DNA from: an uncultured Prevotella sp.
GTDB lineage: Bacteria; Bacteroidota; Bacteroidia; Bacteroidales; Bacteroidaceae
Direction of reading: 5' to 3'
NCBI GenBank assembly: GCA_905234355.1
Contig: CAJOHP010000208.1
Location: 1-9,680 of the forward strand
Length of the DNA: 9,680 nucleotides
Shown: positions 1 through 7,812 of the stretch, piece by piece
Numbering within the stretch: position 1 is the stretch's first letter
How the letters are laid out: every line of letters begins with the position of its first letter
Made by a program: the position numbers and the translations under genes
The notes under the pieces: model-generated
The model's database searches: none
What the model saw: the letters and a program-made list of their open reading frames with translations, nothing else
What the model was told of the DNA's origin: nothing

Positions 1-2
1 AT

Positions 3-34
3 CCCGGCACCCTTCGCCATGGAAGAGTGCCGGG
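3..34 (-). terminator. Probable intrinsic terminator after nuoN
   Basis: CCCGGCAC (3-10) and GTGCCGGG (27-34) pair over eight bases. After one C/A mismatch, CTTC (12-15) pairs with GAAG (22-25), leaving a six-base loop. The hairpin stands 29 bases downstream of the nuoN stop, where the operon should end. The T-run that would prove rho-independent termination would fall beyond the window edge, so the call rests on the stem and its position. Confidence 0.6.
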
Positions 35-63
35 AAAGCTATAAGGCCAATCCGTCAGGATGC

Positions 64-1506
64 TCAGAGCGTGGCGGCTGCAATCCACTCGTAGACGCAG
101 GAGCAGATGCCGAAGAGGCAGATGCCCAGGGTGCAGATAACGAGCGAAAGCTTGGTGGCCCCATCGGTGCGGAAGGTGGGCAGCGGGTGCTCTTCCTTGG
201 TGATATACATGGCCTTGACGATGAGCAGGTAGTAGTACAAGCTCACCACCGTGTTGACCAGGGCGATGAACACCACGAAGTAGGGCCAGAACGGTTCGGC
301 ATTATGTCCCTGGACCCCGGCGAGGAACACGAAAAACTTCGAGAACATGCCGGCAAAGGGAGGTATGCCGCCCAGTGAGAAGAGGGCCAGTGTCATGAGG
401 AAGGCCAGCTTCGGGTTGGTCTGATACAGCCCGTTGTAGGCGGCCATCTGCGTGGAGCCGCCATTGTGCTCGACAGCCGAGATGACGGTGAACACGGCCA
501 TGTTGGCCACGACATAGACCAGCACATAGAACGTGAGCGCCGTGGCCCCCATCTGTGCGTCGCCGCCTATGACGGCAAGCATGATGTAGCCAGCCTGCGA
601 GATGGAGGAGAAGGCCATGAAGCGCTTCAGCTCTTTCTGCCGGATGGCAAAGAGATTGGCCACGGTGATGGAGAGCACGATGACAATCCAGAGCAGAGGG
701 TTCCACACGTCGGCCATAGCGCCAAACACCTTGTGCAGGATGATACACAGCGTCAGGGCGGCGGCACCCTTGGACACGACACTCAGATAGCCCGTCACGG
801 GTGTGGGGGCACCCTGGTAGGTGTCGGCCGTCCAGAAGTGGAAGGGCACAAGCGAGATCTTGAAGCCCAGACCTGCAAAGAAGAACACCAGTCCCATGAT
901 GGCGAGCGGCGTCACGGCTGAAAGCGCCTGGCTCACATTGTCGAAGTAGAGCGAGCCCGTGGCGGCATAGACAAAGGAGATGCCGAAGAGCATCACGCCA
1001 CTGCTGAACGTGGCCACGAGGATGTACTTGGCAGCGCCCTCGGCCGAGTGCTTCACTGTCTTGTCGAAGGCCACGAGGCAGGCCATGGGCACGGAGGCCA
1101 TCTCCAGGCCCAAGAAGAACATGAGGAAGGAGCCTGACGACATCATCACATACATGCCGAGCAGGGTGGACAGCACGAGCAGAAAGAACTCGCCGCAGTA
1201 CTTGGCGTTGGTCTCCAGCCACGTGCGCGACATGACGACCACGACCAGGGTGCCTGCGGTAAGGATGATTTTCATCACACTGACCATCGGTGTCACCTTA
1301 TAGATGCCGCCGAAAGCCTCGGAAGGCTCCTGCAGGCCGAAGAGCAGACAGGTCTGCAGGAGCAGCGCCCCTACGGCCAACGTCCACAGCTTAGGGAGTT
1401 TCGACTCACTCTTCGTCAGGCAGAAGTCAGCAAAGAATAGCACAATGAGCTCAAGGACGAGGAAGGCCTCGGGCATCATATCGAGAAATTGCGAATAATT
1501 CATCAT
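64..1506 (-). CDS. nuoN: NADH-quinone oxidoreductase subunit NuoN
   Basis: Antiporter-like subunit nearest to NuoK, 480 residues with about 14 membrane segments, normal for the family. The proton-path residues are all present: E135 in MFFLGLEMASVP (129-140), K216 in AGLGFKISLVPFHFW (211-225), K246 in LSVVSKGAAALTL (241-253), and K390 in IPPFAGMFSKFFVF (381-394). DTYQGAPTPVTGY (228-240) and RFMAFSSISQAGYIM (295-309) are further signatures. Two ATG codons lie in tandem (1506 and 1503), and either could start it; the first is chosen. It is the last gene of the operon, and a strong hairpin lies 29 bases after the TGA stop. Confidence 0.97.
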   Translation of the reverse strand: MMNYSQFLDMMPEAFLVLELIVLFFADFCLTKSESKLPKLWTLAVGALLLQTCLLFGLQEPSEAFGGIYKVTPMVSVMKIILTAGTLVVVVMSRTWLETNAKYCGEFFLLVLSTLLGMYVMMSSGSFLMFFLGLEMASVPMACLVAFDKTVKHSAEGAAKYILVATFSSGVMLFGISFVYAATGSLYFDNVSQALSAVTPLAIMGLVFFFAGLGFKISLVPFHFWTADTYQGAPTPVTGYLSVVSKGAAALTLCIILHKVFGAMADVWNPLLWIVIVLSITVANLFAIRQKELKRFMAFSSISQAGYIMLAVIGGDAQMGATALTFYVLVYVVANMAVFTVISAVEHNGGSTQMAAYNGLYQTNPKLAFLMTLALFSLGGIPPFAGMFSKFFVFLAGVQGHNAEPFWPYFVVFIALVNTVVSLYYYLLIVKAMYITKEEHPLPTFRTDGATKLSLVICTLGICLFGICSCVYEWIAAATL

Positions 1507-1559
1507 CTGTGTTCGTTATTACGATATTACGTTTTGTTTCGTTATTTCAGCACCCTCGC
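1507..1559. other. 53-base spacer between nuoM and nuoN with short repeats
   Basis: This AT-rich leader holds two identical nine-base copies of TTCGTTATT (1512-1520 and 1538-1546) and, between them, a second CGTAATA-type unit. No Shine-Dalgarno core or promoter is visible. It probably serves only as an unstructured translation leader for nuoN. Confidence 0.35.
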
Positions 1560-3083
1560 TTACATCACGCCAATGGAATGCAGGATGTGGCCGGCACTCG
1601 GTGATATGACGTCGGACACCCAGAAGGGGAACGTGCCAAGTCCAGCCACACAGAAGATGAGGCAGATGACGGCGACGCGCTCGTCCCAAGTGGCGTCGGT
1701 AAGCTCGAGGAAGTGCTTGTTCTCTACTTCGCCATAGAGTATCTTGCCCACGACACGCAGGATATAGACAGCGGTGACGACGATGGACATGCAGGCAATG
1801 ATGGTGCACACCATACGGAACGAATTGTTGGGGTCGCCCACCTGCGTGTCGGCACCAAAGGAGCCCACGAAGATGGTCATCTCGGCTATGAATCCCGAGA
1901 AGCCTGGCAGGCCTAGGTTGGCCAGGCCGGCTATGACATAGCCCACTGCGAGGAACGGCATAATCTTCATCAGACCGGCCAGCTCGCGGATGTCACGGGT
2001 ATGGGTGCGACCGTAGATCATGCCGATGAGGGCAAAGAACAGGGCCGTCATCAGTCCGTGGCTGAGCATCTGCAGCACAGCACCGGTCACTGCCGTCTGA
2101 CTCATCATCAGCAGGGCGAAGAGCACCAGGCCGCAGTGCGACACCGACGAATAGGCATTGATGTACTTCAGGTCAGTCTGGACACAGGCCGAGAGAGCTC
2201 CATAGACCACGGAGATGGTGGTGAGGATGAGGAACACCCACGACAGGTCCTGGGCAGCCTCGGGCAGCAGATACATGGCCACACGGAAACAACCGTAGCC
2301 TCCCAGCTTCATCAGCACGCCGGCATGCAGCATCGAGACGGCTGTAGGCGCCGAGGCATGACCGTCGGGACTCCACGTGTGGAACGGGAACAGCGCGCCC
2401 AGCACACCGAAACCAATGAAGATGAAGGGGAAGAAGGCGTCCTGTATGTGGGCTGGTATCTTGTGAGAGGTCTTGGCTATCTCATTGACATCCATGGTGA
2501 ACACACCGCTGTACTCGCCGTTGAAGTAGTAGATGCCCAGGATGCCCAGGATGAGCAGGGCAGAACCGCCCATGAGCATGAGCGTCAGCTTCATGGCAGA
2601 ATACTCCTTATGACCTGACCCCCAGACGCCGATGAGCAGGTACATGGGGATGAGGGCTACCTCGTAGAACATGAACATGGTGAACATGTCCGTCGAGATG
2701 AAGAATCCGAACACACCCGTGGAGAGCAGGGTGAACCAAAGGAAGTACTCCTTGGTAAGGGGCTTGAGCTGCCACGAGGCAAACGTACCGGTGAAGACAA
2801 TGATGCTCGACAGGAGCAGCATGACCACCGAGATGCCGTCGACGCCTACACTATAGGCGATGTGGAGCGGCTTGAACCAAGGGGTAGAGGCCACCAGCAG
2901 CATCGGGTCGGTGTTGCCGCCGGCACGCTGCTGGATGAAGTAAATCGTCAGCCATACAGACAGGGCCAGCAGACACGACGAGCCGGCCACCATCACACCG
3001 CGCACCTGACTCAGACTGCGCGATAGCCACAGTCCCAGGAGCATCAGGGCGGGTATTAAAACGAATAAGCTTAATATATTCAT
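1560..3083 (-). CDS. nuoM: NADH-quinone oxidoreductase subunit NuoM
   Basis: Middle antiporter-like subunit of the membrane arm, 507 residues with about 14 membrane segments, the family's usual size. The conserved TM5 glutamate is present (E141 in FMFYEVALIPMYLLIGVWG, 137-155). So are FPFHTWSPDGHASAPTA (232-248), K259 in AGVLMKLGGYG (254-264) and the TM12 glutamate E401 in GFSGFIAEMTIF (394-405). One oddity: the TM7 lysine expected before the FP-HTW motif (AVKxPMFP in E. coli NuoM, K234) is a leucine here (L228, codon CTG at 2400-2402). The reading frame is intact around it. The start at 3083 gives a normal hydrophobic first helix; the gene follows nuoL after 88 bases and precedes nuoN by 53. 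No Shine-Dalgarno sequence is seen. Confidence 0.97.
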   Translation of the reverse strand: MNILSLFVLIPALMLLGLWLSRSLSQVRGVMVAGSSCLLALSVWLTIYFIQQRAGGNTDPMLLVASTPWFKPLHIAYSVGVDGISVVMLLLSSIIVFTGTFASWQLKPLTKEYFLWFTLLSTGVFGFFISTDMFTMFMFYEVALIPMYLLIGVWGSGHKEYSAMKLTLMLMGGSALLILGILGIYYFNGEYSGVFTMDVNEIAKTSHKIPAHIQDAFFPFIFIGFGVLGALFPFHTWSPDGHASAPTAVSMLHAGVLMKLGGYGCFRVAMYLLPEAAQDLSWVFLILTTISVVYGALSACVQTDLKYINAYSSVSHCGLVLFALLMMSQTAVTGAVLQMLSHGLMTALFFALIGMIYGRTHTRDIRELAGLMKIMPFLAVGYVIAGLANLGLPGFSGFIAEMTIFVGSFGADTQVGDPNNSFRMVCTIIACMSIVVTAVYILRVVGKILYGEVENKHFLELTDATWDERVAVICLIFCVAGLGTFPFWVSDVISPSAGHILHSIGVM

Positions 3084-3171
3084 AATCGTTCTTTCTTTGG
3101 AAACTCATTACCACCAATTGAGAAATTATTGGTTTTCCTCCATTCGTGACAATTTGTTTCTACTCCTTATT
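3084..3171. other. 88-base AT-rich spacer between nuoL and nuoM
   Basis: The spacer is non-coding on the operon strand apart from a five-codon frame. It contains a weak six-base inverted repeat, ACCAAT and ATTGGT (3113-3118 and 3128-3133), with a nine-base loop and no T-run. The stretch just before the nuoM ATG is purine-rich (AAAGAAAGAACG), without a Shine-Dalgarno core. No promoter or terminator can be called. Confidence 0.4.
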
Positions 3172-5146
3172 TTAGATGCATATTAGGATTAATGTTAATG
3201 CCACGGCACCCGTGATGAACCACACAGCATACTGGCGCACGTCGCCACTCTGCCATGGCCGGAGTGACTCACCGGCCTCATTGGCACCCCAGGCCATGAA
3301 GTTGAACGTGCCGTCGACGACGTGCCGGTCGAACCAAGCTATAGGGGTGGACACACAGCGGAAGATGATCTTGTGGGTGACATACTGCCATATCTCGTCC
3401 TGATAGAAGCGCTTGTAGGCTGCACGATGCAGCTTCGGGAACGTCTTATAGAGACGGTCGGCTATGGGCTGGCGCTCACCTTTATATATATAGGTGGCGA
3501 GGCAGATGCTCAGAATGGCGATGACAGTGGAGGTGGCAGCTATCGTAGCGTCGAAGTGGATGGGGTAGTCCTGCCCGCTGGCCGAGACAAACGCCGCCCC
3601 AGCCGAGGAAGCCGGCCAGCGTGGTATAGATGCCCACACCCATGGTGACAACCGACAGGAAGACCAGGGGGAACGTCATCGACAGCGGTGCCTCGTGCGG
3701 CGTGTGGTGCTCGTGAGCCTCCACATTCTCAGTGCCCCAGAAGATGCCATAGTACAGACGGAACATGTAGAAGGCGGTCATGGCAGCGATGCCGGTCATG
3801 ATCCATCCCACCACGGGACTGTACTGGAAGCAGGCTGTGATAATCTCGTCTTTCGAGCTGAAGCCAGAGAAGAACGGGATGCCAGAGATAGCCAGGCAGG
3901 AGATGAGGAACGTAGCGTTGGTGACGGGCATGTACTTGCGCAGGCCACCCATGAGCGCCATCTCATTGGAGTGGACAGCATGGATGATGCAGCCGGCTCC
4001 GAGGAACAGACAAGCCTTGAACATGGCGTGGGTGAAGAGATGGAACATGCCAGCCATGTAGCCCAGCTGGGCGTGGTTGTCGAGCAGGGCCTCATGGCCA
4101 GGCAGCGACACGCCGAGGGCAACCATCATAAAGGCTATCTGAGAGATGGTGGAGAAGGCCAGCACACGCTTGATGTCGCTCTGCGCACAGGCCACGGCAG
4201 CGGCATAGAAAGCGGTGAAGACACCCACCCACACCACAATAGACATGGCCTCGGGGGCATACTCTATCCACAGGGGGAACATGCGGGCTATCTGGAACAC
4301 ACCGGCCACCACCATCGTGGCTGCATGGATGAGTGCCGACACAGGCGTGGGGCCCTCCATGGCATCAGGCAGCCAGATGTGCAGGGGGAACATGGCGCTC
4401 TTGCCCGCACCGCCGATGAACATCAGCACAAGGGCTGTGGGGATGATGCAGGCACCGGCCGTCACGGCTTTGGCCATGTTGCCCTCGATGAAGGGGGTGG
4501 TGCCATGGCCCATCACGATGTCGCCGGCAAAGGAGAAGCTGAACGAGTCGGTGAAATAGCCAAAGGTCAGAATGCCCACAAGGAAGAACATGTCGGCAAA
4601 GCGGGTCACGATGAATGCTTTCTTCGATGCCGCGATGGCGGGCTTCAGCGGGTAGTAGAAACCGATGAGCAGATAGGAGCTCACACCCACAAGCTCCCAG
4701 AACATATACATCTGGAAGATGTTGGTGGCGAGCACCAGACCCAGCATCGACATAGTAAAGAGGCTCAGGAAGGCGTAGTAGCGCTGGAACCCCTTCTCGC
4801 CATGCATGTAGCCAAAGGAGTAGATGTGGACCATGAACGACACTGTGCTGATGACGATGAGCATCATCACCGAGATGGGGTCGAGCAGGATGCCCATGTC
4901 GAAGTGCAGGTTGCCCAAGGGCAGCCAAGTGAAATTGTAGGGTACGATGGTCTGGTAGATACCGTTCACACGGTCGGCCGTGAAGTACTGGAAGGCCGTA
5001 CAGTAAGACAGTATCGTGACAAGTCCCAGCGAGCACGTGCCGATGAGGCCGGCAGTCTTATGCTGCATCTTCATGCCGCAGAGGCCCAACACAAGGAAGG
5101 ACAGCAGCGGCAGAAGGAGTATCAAAAATGACAATTCGTAAATCAT
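3172..5146 (-). pseudogene. nuoL: NADH-quinone oxidoreductase subunit NuoL, frameshifted in its C-terminal part
   Basis: The distal antiporter-like pumping subunit. The first frame from ATG 5146 matches NuoL up to W516. E151 (MFWELVGVSSYLL), K249 (GGAGKSAMFPLHIWLPD), K377 (THAMFKACLF) and K432 (FSSKDEI) fit the proton-path residues. After W516 this frame gives 38 unrelated residues and stops at 3482-3484 (554 residues in all). The true C-terminus continues in the next frame: AAFVSASGQDYPIHFD, then YKRFYQDEIW and FDRHVVDGTFN, typical of the long lateral helix and last membrane segment, up to the TAA at 3172-3174. Dropping one base from the run of four G at 3597-3600 joins both frames into 657 residues, a normal length. 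Without it the protein would lose the lateral helix that braces NuoM and NuoN. A sequencing or assembly error, a true mutation and slippage correction cannot be told apart here. nuoK lies eight bases upstream. Confidence 0.93.
3597..3600 (-). other. Inferred frameshift site in nuoL (GGGG tract)
   Basis: The local minus-strand sequence is GGCTGGGGCGGCGTTTGTC. Read as given it encodes G-W-G-G-V-C; with one G fewer it encodes G-W-A-A-F-V and continues in the conserved frame. The exact position could also be a few bases either side, but the four-base homopolymer is the likeliest point. Confidence 0.75.
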
Positions 5147-5154
5147 AGCGTCGT

Positions 5155-5463
5155 TTATCCTTTCATGTTAGTAATGGCATCGACGTTGTCGCTGCGGAAG
5201 TTGCGATAGACGTTGATGATGATGGCTATGGCCACGGCACTCTCGGCCGCTGCCACACCGATGACGAAGAGGGTCATGAACATGCCCTCCATGCCCTGGG
5301 GATAGAGCAGGCGGTTGATGGCCGCAAAGTTGATGTCGACGGCGTTAAGCACCAGCTCTACAGAGATGAGCATGGCAATGAGGTTGCGACGGGTCACAAA
5401 ACCATAGACGCCGATGAAGAACAGTAGTGCACTAAGCACGAAATAACATTCTACAGGTACCAT
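5155..5463 (-). CDS. nuoK: NADH-quinone oxidoreductase subunit NuoK
   Basis: Small proton-channel subunit of the membrane arm, 102 residues and three membrane segments (about 5-22, 28-50 and 60-85), the normal size for the family. The key acidic residues are both visible: E36 in LISVELVLNAVDINF (32-46) and E74 in AAAESAVAIAI (71-81). These correspond to the two membrane glutamates (E36 and E72 in E. coli) needed for proton transfer. An arginine pair (25-26) sits in the cytoplasmic loop as usual. It begins two bases after nuoJ and ends eight bases before nuoL. A tight block of I-J-K-L spacing (6, 2 and 8 bases) implies one transcript. Confidence 0.97.
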   Translation of the reverse strand: MVPVECYFVLSALLFFIGVYGFVTRRNLIAMLISVELVLNAVDINFAAINRLLYPQGMEGMFMTLFVIGVAAAESAVAIAIIINVYRNFRSDNVDAITNMKG

Positions 5464-5465
5464 AA

Positions 5466-5987
5466 TTACTTACTCTCCTCCTTTCTTGCCACTACGAGTC
5501 CACCGATAATGCATGCCAGCAGGAATACCGAGATAAACTCGAAAGGCAGCACATACTGATACTTTCCCGAACCGACGAGTGCCTGTCCGATGGCTTTCAT
5601 GGAGACCTCGGTGTCGGCCACTGCGTCAAAATGAGAGACAAAGCCCGCCTTCGTCAGGATGAGACACACCGTGACGAGGCTGACGAGAACCACCAGGCCA
5701 TTGCCCACGATGCGACTGGTCTTGATCTTCTCCACCATGCCTTGCAGGGTGCGTTTGGATACGAGCTGTATGGCGAAGACATAGATCATGGTCACACCAC
5801 CGGCATAGACCGAGATCTGCGCTGCACCAAGATAGGTATAGTCGAGCAGGAAGTAGATGCCTGCCACGCCAAAGAGCACAAACAGCATGAACGTTGCGGC
5901 TCGCATGATTCGCGTGGTCGTCACGCACAGCAGCGCTGAGCCGAGTATGACCACGGCAAGGATGATAAACACAATTGTATTAGCCAT
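5466..5987 (-). CDS. nuoJ: NADH-quinone oxidoreductase subunit NuoJ
   Basis: Small membrane subunit between NuoH/NuoK and the antiporter-like subunits; its third helix changes conformation during turnover in structures of the family. The 173-residue protein shows five hydrophobic segments (about 4-22, 30-48, 55-75, 93-111 and 147-166). It has the typical AAQISVYAGGVTMIYVFAI stretch (55-73), in which Y61 matches the conserved TM3 tyrosine, and the family ending FEFISVFLLA...ARKEE. It starts six bases after nuoI and stops two bases before nuoK. The closing KEE codons contain AAGGAGG (5477-5483), 13 bases ahead of the nuoK ATG, a little far for an ideal ribosome binding site. Confidence 0.95.
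   Translation of the reverse strand: MANTIVFIILAVVILGSALLCVTTTRIMRAATFMLFVLFGVAGIYFLLDYTYLGAAQISVYAGGVTMIYVFAIQLVSKRTLQGMVEKIKTSRIVGNGLVVLVSLVTVCLILTKAGFVSHFDAVADTEVSMKAIGQALVGSGKYQYVLPFEFISVFLLACIIGGLVVARKEESK
5477..5483 (-). promoter_or_regulatory. Shine-Dalgarno-like AAGGAGG before nuoK, inside the end of nuoJ
   Basis: AAGGAGG on the minus strand lies in the Lys-Glu-Glu codons at the end of nuoJ, 13 bases upstream of the nuoK start. The core match is strong but the spacing is longer than optimal. The same arrangement occurs at the nuoB-nuoCD junction. Confidence 0.35.
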
Positions 5988-5993
5988 AGCAGA

Positions 5994-6542
5994 TTACTTC
6001 GTTTTAGTGTTGAACTTTCCGACTTCCCACTCGGCACCGCCCTCAATGAGGTTGGGCAGCGAGCCGCCCTGATACTGCTCCTTGTCTAAGTGGAGCACAA
6101 GACGCGAGCGGTCGAACACGGCGTTCTCGAAGTCGTTGGTAAACTCGATTGCGTCGAAGTTGCAGGCGTTCGTACAGAGCTGGCAGAACATGCAGTCGCC
6201 CAGGTCGTAACGATAGTCGTCGAGCACCTTCTTCTTCTTGCCAGTCTCTGGGTCTTCGGCCATGTGGGCCGTAATCTTGATTGTGCCGTTGGGACAGGCT
6301 TTCTCACACAGCGTGCATGCCGTGCACTTGTAGGCGCCGTTCGCGTCGCGCTTGAAGACGAGGCGCCCGCGATGGCGCTTGGCCACATGCAGCGTGGTCT
6401 TGCGGTTCTCGGGGTACTGCTCCGTCGACTTGTTGGTGAAGAAGCCCTTGAAGTATTCCTTCCAGGTCACTCCCATACCGGTAGCAAGCGTCTTCAGGCC
6501 ATGCCCGAGTTCTTCAAAATATTGTTTTCCATTGCTACACAT
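5994..6542 (-). CDS. nuoI: NADH-quinone oxidoreductase subunit NuoI, 2x[4Fe-4S] ferredoxin-like
   Basis: Peripheral-arm subunit carrying clusters N6a and N6b, which lead electrons to NuoB. The 182-residue protein has an N-terminal segment (about 10-40) with amphipathic helix character that in the family lies against the membrane. Two cysteine sets follow: C73, C76, C79 and C83-Pro in the first, and C117, C120, C123 and C127 in the second. Both have the CxxCxxCxxxC spacing. The second set is followed by Asn-Phe rather than the usual proline. A lysine-rich loop (102-105) lies between them. The ATG at 6542 overlaps the nuoH stop by one base, and nuoJ starts six bases after the stop. Since NuoEFG are not encoded here, NuoI may be near the electron entry point of this complex; that is an inference. 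Confidence 0.97.
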   Translation of the reverse strand: MCSNGKQYFEELGHGLKTLATGMGVTWKEYFKGFFTNKSTEQYPENRKTTLHVAKRHRGRLVFKRDANGAYKCTACTLCEKACPNGTIKITAHMAEDPETGKKKKVLDDYRYDLGDCMFCQLCTNACNFDAIEFTNDFENAVFDRSRLVLHLDKEQYQGGSLPNLIEGGAEWEVGKFNTKTK

Positions 6543-7630
6543 TATTTAATATATATACCCAGGGCCACTACCACAGTCATCATGACCAGGTTGACAAGTG
6601 CCAGAGGCATGAGGTACTTCCACTCTAACTTCAGAATCTGGTCGATACGCAGGCGGGGGAACGTCCACTTTATCCACATCAGCACCCACACCAAGGCAAA
6701 GGCCTTGGCCATGAACCAGACTATGCCGGGGATGTAGTTCATCAACGTGTCGAAAGCCTCGATACCTATGTTGAGCGGAGCCCAGCCACCAAGAAACACC
6801 GTGGCGGCGATGGCAGCGATGATGAAAAGATTGAGGAACTCGGCCAGATAGAAGAAGCCGAAGCCCATGCCCGAGTATTCGGTGTGATGGCCAGCAGTCA
6901 GCTCGCTCTCGGCCTCGGCCATGTCGAACGGACCACGGTTGGCTTCGGCATTGCCTGCGATAAGGAATACGAAGAATGCGATGAGTGCCGGGATATGTCC
7001 CTGGCAGATGAGCCACTTGAACGGACCCGTCTGTGCCTCGACAATGCCGCTCATCTGCATCGTGCCGGTGAGGATGACGGCGGTGATGAGGCAGAGGCAG
7101 AGCGACATCTCGTAGGATATCATCTGCACGGCCCCACGCATGGCCGACACCACGGAATACTTGTTGTTTGAGCTCCATCCGGCAAGGAAGATGCCTATCA
7201 CTCCTATCGAAGAGACGGCAGTGAGCAAGAAGACACCCACATTGAAGTCTAGTATCGTGGCACCGTTGTTCCATGGCAGGAACGAGAAGGCACCCACAGA
7301 GCCGATGATGACCAGCAGCGGAGCAACGAGATAGAGCAACTTGTCGGCCTTGTCGACGATGAATATCTCCTTAATGAGCATCTTGAACACGTCGGCAAAC
7401 ACCTGCAGCAGTCCCCACGGCCCCACACGCATCGGGCCCAGACGGCACTGGAAGTAGGCACACACCTTGCGCTCCATGAAAATGAGTACGATGGCAATGA
7501 GCGCATAGCCTATTAAGACGGCCACGCCCACCAGCACGCACTCGATCAAGATGGCCAACCATTCAGGACAACCGAGGGTCACCTGAAGCAACTGGTCGAA
7601 CCATTGTGTTATAATCGAGAAATTAAACAT
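6542..7630 (-). CDS. nuoH: NADH-quinone oxidoreductase subunit NuoH
   Basis: Membrane subunit that docks the peripheral arm and forms much of the quinone entry channel. The 362-residue protein is strongly hydrophobic, with about eight to nine membrane segments. It keeps the family motifs: ERK (53-55); GPMRVGPWGLLQVFAD (65-80); RGAVQMISYEMSL (165-177); the acidic loop NRGPFDMAEAESELTAG (231-247) followed by TEYSG (250-254); and FPRLRIDQ (324-331). The glutamates and arginines of these loops are those implicated in coupling quinone chemistry to the membrane arm. It is longer than the 325-residue E. coli protein, mainly through a longer N-terminus. The ATG at 7630 lies in an AT-rich leader without a Shine-Dalgarno match. 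The stop shares one base with the start of nuoI (TAATG), so translation is probably coupled. Confidence 0.97.
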   Translation of the reverse strand: MFNFSIITQWFDQLLQVTLGCPEWLAILIECVLVGVAVLIGYALIAIVLIFMERKVCAYFQCRLGPMRVGPWGLLQVFADVFKMLIKEIFIVDKADKLLYLVAPLLVIIGSVGAFSFLPWNNGATILDFNVGVFLLTAVSSIGVIGIFLAGWSSNNKYSVVSAMRGAVQMISYEMSLCLCLITAVILTGTMQMSGIVEAQTGPFKWLICQGHIPALIAFFVFLIAGNAEANRGPFDMAEAESELTAGHHTEYSGMGFGFFYLAEFLNLFIIAAIAATVFLGGWAPLNIGIEAFDTLMNYIPGIVWFMAKAFALVWVLMWIKWTFPRLRIDQILKLEWKYLMPLALVNLVMMTVVVALGIYIK

Positions 7631-7812
7631 GTCTATTAATGTTCTTTGTTGTAGTTATTTGACCTTAGCGTTTTATATGACCTTAGCCTTGACGTCTCAG
7701 ACTTTCTGACCCTTGACTCTTTATTCAAGCCTCAAGACTCAGCCGATAGAGTTTTTATGAGGTCTGTATCCGGCAGTCAGTAGTCATCAGGCTACCATCC
7801 ATAGGCTGTGGC
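7631..7812. other. 182-base spacer between nuoCD and nuoH with degenerate repeats
   Basis: This is the longest non-coding stretch in the operon. It contains no open frame longer than a few codons (the best is about 10 codons). TGACCTTAGC occurs twice exactly (7660-7669 and 7678-7687, 18 bases apart). TTGAC/TGACC-like units recur at 7689, 7707 and 7714, so the transcript contains several AAGGTCA-type units. Short inverted repeats are also present, such as TCAGA-CTT-TCTGA (7698-7710) and CTTGA/TCAAG around 7712-7729. I see no clear Bacteroidetes promoter (TTTG and TAnnTTTG boxes) on the operon strand. In 14-gene operons nuoEFG would lie here, so this may be the scar of their loss or a regulatory spacer; both are inferences. 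Confidence 0.55.
7660..7687. repeat. Direct repeat pair TGACCTTAGC
   Basis: Two identical ten-base copies at 7660-7669 and 7678-7687 lie 18 bases apart, less than 60 bases upstream of the nuoH start. They are part of a wider cluster of TGAC-containing units reaching to 7717. Function is unknown; a protein-binding site or the residue of a small intergenic repeat are both possible. Confidence 0.45.

Noticed and set aside
302..1222. A 306-codon minus-strand frame overlapping nuoN in another frame.
   Set aside because: It is Arg/His/Cys-rich and without domain features, while the nuoN frame carries all expected residues.
2532..2558. Tandem nine-base units (GATGCCCAG twice, then GATGAGCAG) inside nuoM.
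   Set aside because: They encode the ordinary membrane sequence LLILGILGI in frame; codon repetition explains them.
2001..2618. A 205-codon plus-strand frame opposite nuoM, and similar long frames opposite nuoI and nuoCD.
   Set aside because: All are antisense to well-conserved genes, have low-complexity polar composition and no family match; they are by-products of codon use.
3172..3651. A separate small gene of 159 codons starting at a TTG.
   Set aside because: Its first part is out-of-frame nuoL sequence and the rest is the conserved NuoL C-terminus; it is the downstream half of the frameshifted gene, not an independent gene.
3695..5131. A 478-codon open frame on the plus strand opposite nuoL.
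   Set aside because: It lies fully antisense to conserved NuoL codons. Its product is rich in His, Glu, Asp and Gly without recognisable domains, as expected from the reverse complement of a GC-rich membrane-protein gene.
7631..7812. A possible small RNA gene, promoter or riboswitch in the nuoCD-nuoH spacer.
   Set aside because: No convincing promoter boxes on the operon strand, no terminator and no recognisable riboswitch core; only short repeats can be supported.
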